Assembly: GCA_031763025.1 (NCBI GenBank)
Contig: JASSKH010000001.1
Coordinates: 20,189,142-20,253,141, forward strand
Reading direction: 5' to 3'
From: Macrocystis pyrifera
Lineage: Eukaryota > Sar > Phaeophyceae > Laminariales > Laminariaceae
Length of the DNA: 64,000 bases
Position 1 is the first letter of the stretch. Each line of letters starts with the position of its first letter. A program made the position numbers and the translations under genes. Positions 61,201 through 64,000 of this stretch are shown piece after piece. Under the pieces are notes generated by a model. The model was not told where the DNA came from, did no database searches, and saw nothing but the letters and a program-made list of their open reading frames with translations.

Positions 61201-64000
61201 CCTCCTTGCCTGGTGCCATGAATGATCATTACGTCATTGGGCATCGTTCTATTAGAACGCACGAAAGTAGGGTCGTCAAACCACTCCAGCACAAAATGCT
61301 GCAAAGCACAGAACGCTTAAGCGGAACACTGAACAAGCACGTAACTGGCGTTAGAAGGATATTTTAGGTCCCGATCGGTTACTACATGAACGATTATGGG
61401 GGGAAACGCGTGGAATGCAGATCAGACCCCCCTTCAGACCTCCACACACGTTTTTGGGGGAAAATACTTGGAAATAGTGTGGTCATTTTTTGCAGTACAA
61501 AAACGGAGAAGGGCGGTGAACACGTACAATAGTGCACATTGTGCTTCCAGTCCCGCCATAATTCAGAAGGCCGACAGCGTCAAACGTAACCGACGTATGT
61601 ACCTATGGCCTTAGGGTCAATGACGTGCGCCTCCCCCTTAACGCCGTCCACCATCTCCAGAGCTGACAGCAAGCATCGCCATGCGCTTGTCTTCCCGCTC
61701 CCCGAAGGCCCGACCATCATCACGCCATGTCGGAGCTCCAACACCTGAGCGGCGACGCCCAAACGGGAACGCATGTACCCAGGCGTGTAACAGAGAGCGG
61801 CATACAGAACCGTATATGAGATTATTTCTAATAGTCAAGAGGTTACATCAACTACACCGTTGCTGAGTACCGTACTCTTCACACAGCAGTCTTCGTGATG
61901 GCAAGCTACCCAATCACAAAACCAAGGAAAACCTGCCGCTATACTCGATACCGCCTCAGATGTGTGTCACAGAATATTTTGCAGGCCAAACCCATATAGG
62001 CAGAAAATGCACGAAAACGACGAGGACGGATCAAACTTTCGTCCCACGAGACAGACGTTTTTGGCGAGTGTTCAAGTTGCCCTGGGCGCATGCTCGTACT
62101 AACCCCTGTAAACGTGCTGAACCAGATGAAACAAAAGTAGAAATTTGCTTCACCTGCTTGAGCTGCAGCACTTTCTGCACCCAGGCCTCTCCCATGACGA
62201 AGCGCCTGGCAGTGCACACAACACACAGTTTCTGACGGAGCTCCTCCTCCCTCATCGTCGACACCTATTCCCAGAGATCGCAGCAGCATCACACCCATCG
62301 TTGTTTTGGTTGTTGTTGCTTTTGTATTTGTTTTCGTTGATGTTGTTAATATCATTATAATTGTGCTAGAACGCATTGGATCGTTACGTCTACCCTATGT
62401 AGTCCAGAACACCCAGTTTCGGTACATACCTACTGAGTCTTCTTCTGAGAGAGACAAATCTCGTGGACGCAAGCTATATACGTACACGGAGACAGCAAGC
62501 ACAACGTGCAGATGAAAATGACGTAGACATAACCACATAAAAGAACGAACAACAACGACAACAATAACAACAACAACAAACCAGACGCAGGTTTAATCGC
62601 GCTTTAGTAGACGACGGGCTGTCGGCAAAACGGTACACGACGCTAACAACGAATTTAGTAAAGTTATCCATGTCACCCGACAAAGAGAGCATGGACACAG
62701 GCGGTCTGGCACATACCATCCGCAGAACATACACAAACGCAAAGGGTATTCCATGATGTAGAACGAAAGTAGAACGGCGATCCTCGCAACATCCTCGATA
62801 GCCATAGCCCGACAATTTCAAAACTGCAAGTGCGTAACATATTGCTTTGCACGCAAACGTAAATTCCACCAGAGCAAAAATACCAACTCACGAACGGTGC
62901 GAATCCCGGCAGGCTTGTCTGTTTCCATGTTCTACAAGTCTGCCAGCACCGCCCTGTGCTGTAACCACTTGGCATAGCCACTCACGCGATCATGCAAACA
63001 CGGTCTGTCGATGGAGATACATTCTTCTAACACGCTTAGAATATGCAAGGTATGAGCCAACACGCCTCATCCTCTCTTACAACAAACCACGGAATATTCT
63101 CGGAAGGTTCCCTGTATCTAATGATCCTCTCCTGTATCAAGTAGTAACCCTGCTCTAACGTTCGCACCAGCCAGAAATGACGCGGGCGGCCTTCTTCAGA
63201 GTGTGAACAGGCAGTAGTGCAAGTAGTAGTATGGTGTCATCCTGCTAAGGGCGTGTCGTACAACTCCTGCGTTGCGCATATCACTCAATGTAAAAAAAAA
63301 AACTTATAGTTCGATGTAGAGAGTACGTTCGGAAATTAAAAGTTCACCATCTCCAAACTCAATAGCCCACCGTACATGGTGCGGCCTAATCAGCCCAATC
63401 AGCCCAGTGTGGTCGATGTTGTGAACCATCACTTTTTTCTTCATTTTTCCTCTGAAACCCCAACAGGGTCAAAAATGAGCTACAGCATGTACGGTACCTG
63501 GCATCCCGGGAAAACTCCGTTCAGCAGGCTCGCGAACAGGGCGTAGTCCTGAGATACCAGCTTGGGCACGACGGTGTTGCACGCCGACCTGCAACAGTTG
63601 TTTGCGGCACGTCAAGGGGTAAAAAAAACATCCCTTCGAGACACGATGAAATAAACACTCGCACGAGACTGAGGGATGTCTTATCTGTATCCATTTGTTC
63701 TTGTTTAAAGCCAGCACACTTGGGACAGATAATCGATTCCCGCTCAACGATGTAGACCTTTCAAGGCAGATACATTCCTGATCTGTATGATCTAGCCCAT
63801 GTTGCCGGGTGTGGGGCGTATAACCTGCATGATCTACGTAGGACATGTTTCCTGGGTTGGACATGTGCTACAAACATCCTGCACAACGTATAATAAGCGG
63901 CAGGCTAGGGTCTCCATGATATATTTGTACATGATCTGGCCGACGTGTTCACACACATGGTCTACGATATCAACAAACTCTGCCGTGGCCGTTTGAACTC
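19128..64000 (-). CDS. DYNC1H1-like: Cytoplasmic dynein 1 heavy chain, C-terminal part (53 exons; 5' part off window)
   Basis: This is the motor subunit of cytoplasmic dynein 1, which hydrolyses ATP to walk toward microtubule minus ends with cargo. The 53 exons placed here total 7,804 bases, about 2,600 aa. Family members have about 4,600 aa, so roughly the C-terminal 55% is visible. All junctions keep one frame: 51 introns are GT-AG and one is GC-AG. Three P-loops are intact: GPSGSGKT (AAA2), GPPGSGKT (AAA3) and GEAGAGKT (AAA4). The stalk, microtubule-binding domain, AAA5, AAA6 and C-terminal domain follow in family order. Residues such as [24 protein letters not shown] and [15 protein letters not shown] match dynein 1 rather than the IFT or axonemal types. 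The stop is the TAG at 19128-19130. The tail, linker and AAA1 catalytic site lie beyond base 64000. Exons are listed by domain in the next eight entries. Confidence 0.97.
22505..32031 (-). CDS. Dynein exons: AAA6 module
   Basis: Exons are 31855-32031, 30860-30968, 29646-30094, 28811-28920, 28065-28179, 27624-27769, 23053-23130 and 22505-22604. The 449-base exon is the largest in the window; it carries [20 protein letters not shown] and [17 protein letters not shown]. The next two read [18 protein letters not shown] and [20 protein letters not shown] with FRLFLTSE. Then come [40 protein letters not shown] and [21 protein letters not shown] 4.5-kb intron between 27624 and 23130 is occupied by an LTR element. 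A 239-codon plus-strand frame over 29545-30264 is the antisense shadow of the large exon. Confidence 0.95.
23362..23554 (+). repeat. Left LTR of the copia-type element
   Basis: This copy pairs with 27117-27310; the best-kept block is GTGAGTGCACGTGATACCCA. It lies just upstream of dynein exon 23053-23130 on the minus strand. Confidence 0.85.
27117..27310 (+). repeat. Right LTR of the copia-type element
   Basis: Same orientation and length as the left LTR. It is followed by ATTTC, the probable target duplication. Confidence 0.85.
32761..37949 (-). CDS. Dynein exons: AAA5 and strut (buttress) coiled coil
   Basis: Exons are 37839-37949, 36854-36982, 36341-36433, 35431-35655, 34396-34485, 33550-33675 and 32761-32925. 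AAA5 hallmarks are [54 protein letters not shown] and [18 protein letters not shown]5 has no working ATP site in the family. The strut follows with [40 protein letters not shown] and [20 protein letters not shown]. The last exon gives [20 protein letters not shown]. The donor after 34396-34485 (GTCTGC) is weak but keeps the frame. Confidence 0.95.
35692..35895 (+). repeat. Dispersed repeat family R2, copy 1
   Basis: It contains GGGGTGTACTCATG, TTCATGTCATGCATG, GTAGACCCTCGGATCCCTAC, AATGC, CCGGGACGG and GACATTGCTTGCAC in the order seen at 47638-47772, and reversed at 44895-45205. Its first part is itself doubled (35694 and 35747). The family is intronic, non-coding and of unknown type. Confidence 0.75.
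38362..43829 (-). CDS. Dynein exons: stalk coiled coil and microtubule-binding domain
   Basis: Exons are 43735-43829, 43023-43164, 42399-42502 (coiled-coil 1), 41688-41772 and 40969-41130 (microtubule-binding domain), then 39991-40145, 38963-39038 and 38362-38526 (coiled-coil 2). Coiled-coil 1 shows long runs of charged heptads such as [20 protein letters not shown] and ends [13 protein letters not shown]. The binding domain has [17 protein letters not shown] and [15 protein letters not shown], then [10 protein letters not shown]. Coiled-coil 2 restarts at [18 protein letters not shown] and runs to [32 protein letters not shown] begins AAA5. The order and lengths match dynein 1. The low end of the 39991-40145 exon may be off by one base. 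Confidence 0.94.
39066..39420 (+). repeat. CATGTCA/CACGTCA satellite-like tract
   Basis: About 350 bp consist almost wholly of five-base steps such as CATGT, CACGT, CATGC and GTCAT, with several TGACGTCA-like palindromes. It lies in the dynein intron between exons 39991-40145 and 38963-39038 and begins about 28 bases upstream of the latter's acceptor. Plus-strand frames through it (Met/Ser/His-rich) come from the repeat. Confidence 0.9.
44131..50069 (-). CDS. Dynein exons: AAA4 module
   Basis: Exons are 49922-50069, 48918-49057, 47192-47342, 46258-46398, 45259-45413 and 44131-44278. Walker A is [20 protein letters not shown], followed by [10 protein letters not shown] at a GC splice donor. 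Walker B is [11 protein letters not shown]. Sensor and arginine-finger regions are [13 protein letters not shown] and [19 protein letters not shown]. The last exon ends [11 protein letters not shown], the entry into stalk coiled-coil 1. The middle of the last exon (about 10 residues, Pro/Phe-rich) is less conserved than its ends. Exon 46258-46398 has a poly-C run as its upstream polypyrimidine tract. Confidence 0.94.
44895..45205 (-). repeat. Dispersed repeat family R2, two tandem copies (inverted)
   Basis: Two units of about 150 bp lie head to tail on the minus strand. Each runs from a G-run plus TGTA(C/G)TCATG through CATGCATGG, TATGACCATAG, ACGGAGCACGTCGG or GCGGAGCACGTCGG to the next G-run; the unit ending near 45025 has GCTTGCACCAAGCGCGCGGG. 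They match 35692-35895 and 47638-47772. Confidence 0.8.
47638..47772 (+). repeat. Dispersed repeat family R2, single copy
   Basis: This is the clearest unit: GGGGTGTACTCGATCTCATG, CATGGCCGTAGTCGTATGAC, CATAGACCCTCGCATCCCTA, CAATGCCGGGACGGAGCACG, and CTTGCACCAAGCACGAGGGG near its end. Confidence 0.8.
50729..55439 (-). CDS. Dynein exons: AAA3 module
   Basis: Exons are 55268-55439, 54575-54697, 53527-53668, 52840-53027, 52174-52377, 51323-51406 and 50729-50823. Walker A is [20 protein letters not shown]. Walker B is [12 protein letters not shown] with the catalytic glutamate present. Sensor I lies in [13 protein letters not shown], and the arginine-finger region in [13 protein letters not shown]. 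The large subdomain follows with [20 protein letters not shown] and [14 protein letters not shown]. The last two exons give [20 protein letters not shown] and [16 protein letters not shown]3 is the main regulatory ATPase site of dynein 1, and nothing here suggests its loss. The 3' splice boundary of 53527-53668 has been duplicated upstream. Confidence 0.95.
51222..51310. repeat. Dispersed repeat, second copy of 3417-3510
   Basis: See the entry at 3417. This copy lies in the dynein intron between exons 51323-51406 and 50729-50823 and reaches almost to the donor of the former. Confidence 0.6.
53658..53842 (-). repeat. 97-bp tandem duplication across a dynein 3' splice site
   Basis: Units start CCATACTTG(G)TCCTGAACAA at 53658 and 53755 and run to AGGACGGCT. 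The lower unit contains the real acceptor (TTGTTCAG) and the first bases of exon 53527-53668. The upper unit repeats both, with one extra base in the exon part. Its acceptor still reads as a possible splice site. Confidence 0.85.
55882..57835 (-). CDS. Dynein exons: AAA2-AAA3 connecting region
   Basis: Exons are 57809-57835 (27-base microexon, VLDSLSHRQ), 57175-57414, 56337-56498 and 55882-55997. The long exon reads [15 protein letters not shown] and later [20 protein letters not shown], matching the helical stretch before AAA3. The next has [16 protein letters not shown] and KGRAELGG. The last has [13 protein letters not shown] and ends in a split arginine codon. The microexon has clean CAG/GT borders and keeps frame with and without it (9 codons), so it could be a cassette exon. 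Exon 56337-56498 has a partial tandem copy of its 5' part upstream (see 56422-56670). Confidence 0.88.
56422..56670 (-). repeat. 125-bp tandem duplication of a dynein exon start
   Basis: The unit 56422-56546 holds the first part of exon 56337-56498, its acceptor GCGGCTCAG and some intron. The unit from 56547 repeats it and encodes [20 protein letters not shown] with the same acceptor. The copy lacks the rest of the exon and a donor, so it is probably not a full alternative exon. Confidence 0.88.
58432..63588 (-). CDS. Dynein exons: end of AAA1 and AAA2 module
   Basis: Exons are 63498-63588, 62154-62264, 61603-61744, 61130-61209, 59826-59999, 59168-59311 and 58432-58551. The first gives [20 protein letters not shown], the conserved stretch before AAA2. 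The third carries the Walker [13 protein letters not shown] and ends at DPKAIG. The fourth reads [20 protein letters not shown]. The fifth gives [13 protein letters not shown] and [19 protein letters not shown], the AAA2 Walker B and sensor region. The sixth gives [16 protein letters not shown]. The last is less conserved and Gly-rich, as this loop is in other dyneins. AAA2 binds ATP but is usually non-hydrolytic. Direct joining of the first two exons keeps the frame; a possible extra exon near 62892-62939 was not accepted. Confidence 0.93.
60430..60660 (+). repeat. Dispersed repeat R3, copy 1
   Basis: It shares ATAATCGATYCCC, TTTCAAGG, ATTCCTGAT, TGTATGRTCTAGCYCATGTT, GCCGG and GTTTCCTGGGTTGGA with 63719-63890 in the same orientation. 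Intronic, no coding signal. Confidence 0.8.
60660..60845 (-). repeat. (GATA)n-type array
   Basis: Imperfect GATA/GATG units fill the stretch, immediately before the third MITE copy. Confidence 0.9.
60846..60960 (+). mobile_element. MITE, copy 3 of 3
   Basis: The ends are ACGGGGGACCATAGTAAATA and the inverted TATTTACTACCTGGTATGGT before CCCCCCTA; the right end carries a small CTGG-containing insertion. The core AAACTATATACTTTCCTATT...CAACAATATTTGGTTC matches copies 1 and 2. TA flanks both ends. It lies in the dynein intron between exons 61130-61209 and 59826-59999. Confidence 0.85.
63719..63890 (+). repeat. Dispersed repeat R3, copy 2
   Basis: It matches 60430-60660 with a shorter left half. 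It lies between the window edge and dynein exon 63498-63588. Confidence 0.8.

Noticed and set aside
62892-62939. Extra dynein exon of 40 or 48 bases between 63498 and 62264
   Set aside because: The 40-base version breaks frame. The 48-base version keeps it but encodes a Trp/Pro-rich stretch with no match to the family, and direct splicing already works.
63900-64000. Upstream dynein exon at the right edge (minus frame starting [15 protein letters not shown])
   Set aside because: The frame is open but does not resemble the AAA1-AAA2 stretch, and no acceptor/donor pair in the right phase is visible.
19128-64000. Axonemal or IFT (dynein 2) heavy chain
   Set aside because: AAA2 P-loop context, the AAA3 DEINLP...[14 protein letters not shown] block and the C-terminus match cytoplasmic dynein 1 better than the other classes.
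1-64000. CRISPR array, rRNA genes or a bacterial-type operon
   Set aside because: No regularly spaced repeats with unique spacers, no rRNA-like sequence, and genes are intron-rich.

Overview
This is nuclear DNA of a eukaryote with intron-rich genes. It shows GT-AG introns averaging about 0.7 kb, exons whose third codon positions favour G/C over A/T-richer introns, LINE, SINE, LTR and MITE-type repeats, and many local tandem duplications. A cytoplasmic dynein gene excludes land plants and red algae. The intron style and the C-terminus of the LINE reverse transcriptase resemble those I know from stramenopile (heterokont, brown-alga-like) genomes. That placement is an inference of moderate strength; no marker gene settles it.

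Layout. (1) Bases 3-68 (+) are the last 21 codons and stop of a gene entering from the left. (2) 2201-7422 (-) is a three-exon gene for an Mpv17/PMP22-family membrane protein (354 aa as modelled). Its 3.5-kb second intron carries a tRNA-derived SINE, a LINE 3' end, a (CAA)n run and a GGGTC-rich patch. (3) 7.4-19.1 kb has no convincing gene. It holds two MITE copies, several tandem duplications, minisatellites, and a cluster of LINE fragments at 15.3-17.6 kb. (4) 19128 to the right edge (-) is the C-terminal part of a cytoplasmic dynein 1 heavy chain gene. I could place 53 exons (7,804 coding bases, about 2,600 aa) from the end of AAA1/start of AAA2 through AAA3, AAA4, the stalk with its microtubule-binding domain, AAA5, AAA6 and the C-terminal domain to the stop. 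Every splice junction keeps one reading frame, so the gene looks intact. Its N-terminal tail, linker and AAA1 site lie beyond base 64000.

The dynein introns are a repeat museum. An old gag-bearing Ty1/copia-type LTR element fills a 4.5-kb intron in antisense. A third MITE copy, a CATGTCA-type satellite, a GATA array and at least three dispersed repeat families sit in others. Two 3' splice boundaries have been tandemly duplicated.

The most novel-looking signals are small and dispersed: a perfect 10-bp palindrome CTATTAATAG found at least six times with many near copies, ACCAGGT/ACCTGGT palindromic modules scattered through non-coding DNA, and the three-copy MITE family with near-perfect CGGGGGACC ends. 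I found no new multi-gene system, CRISPR array, or rRNA gene.
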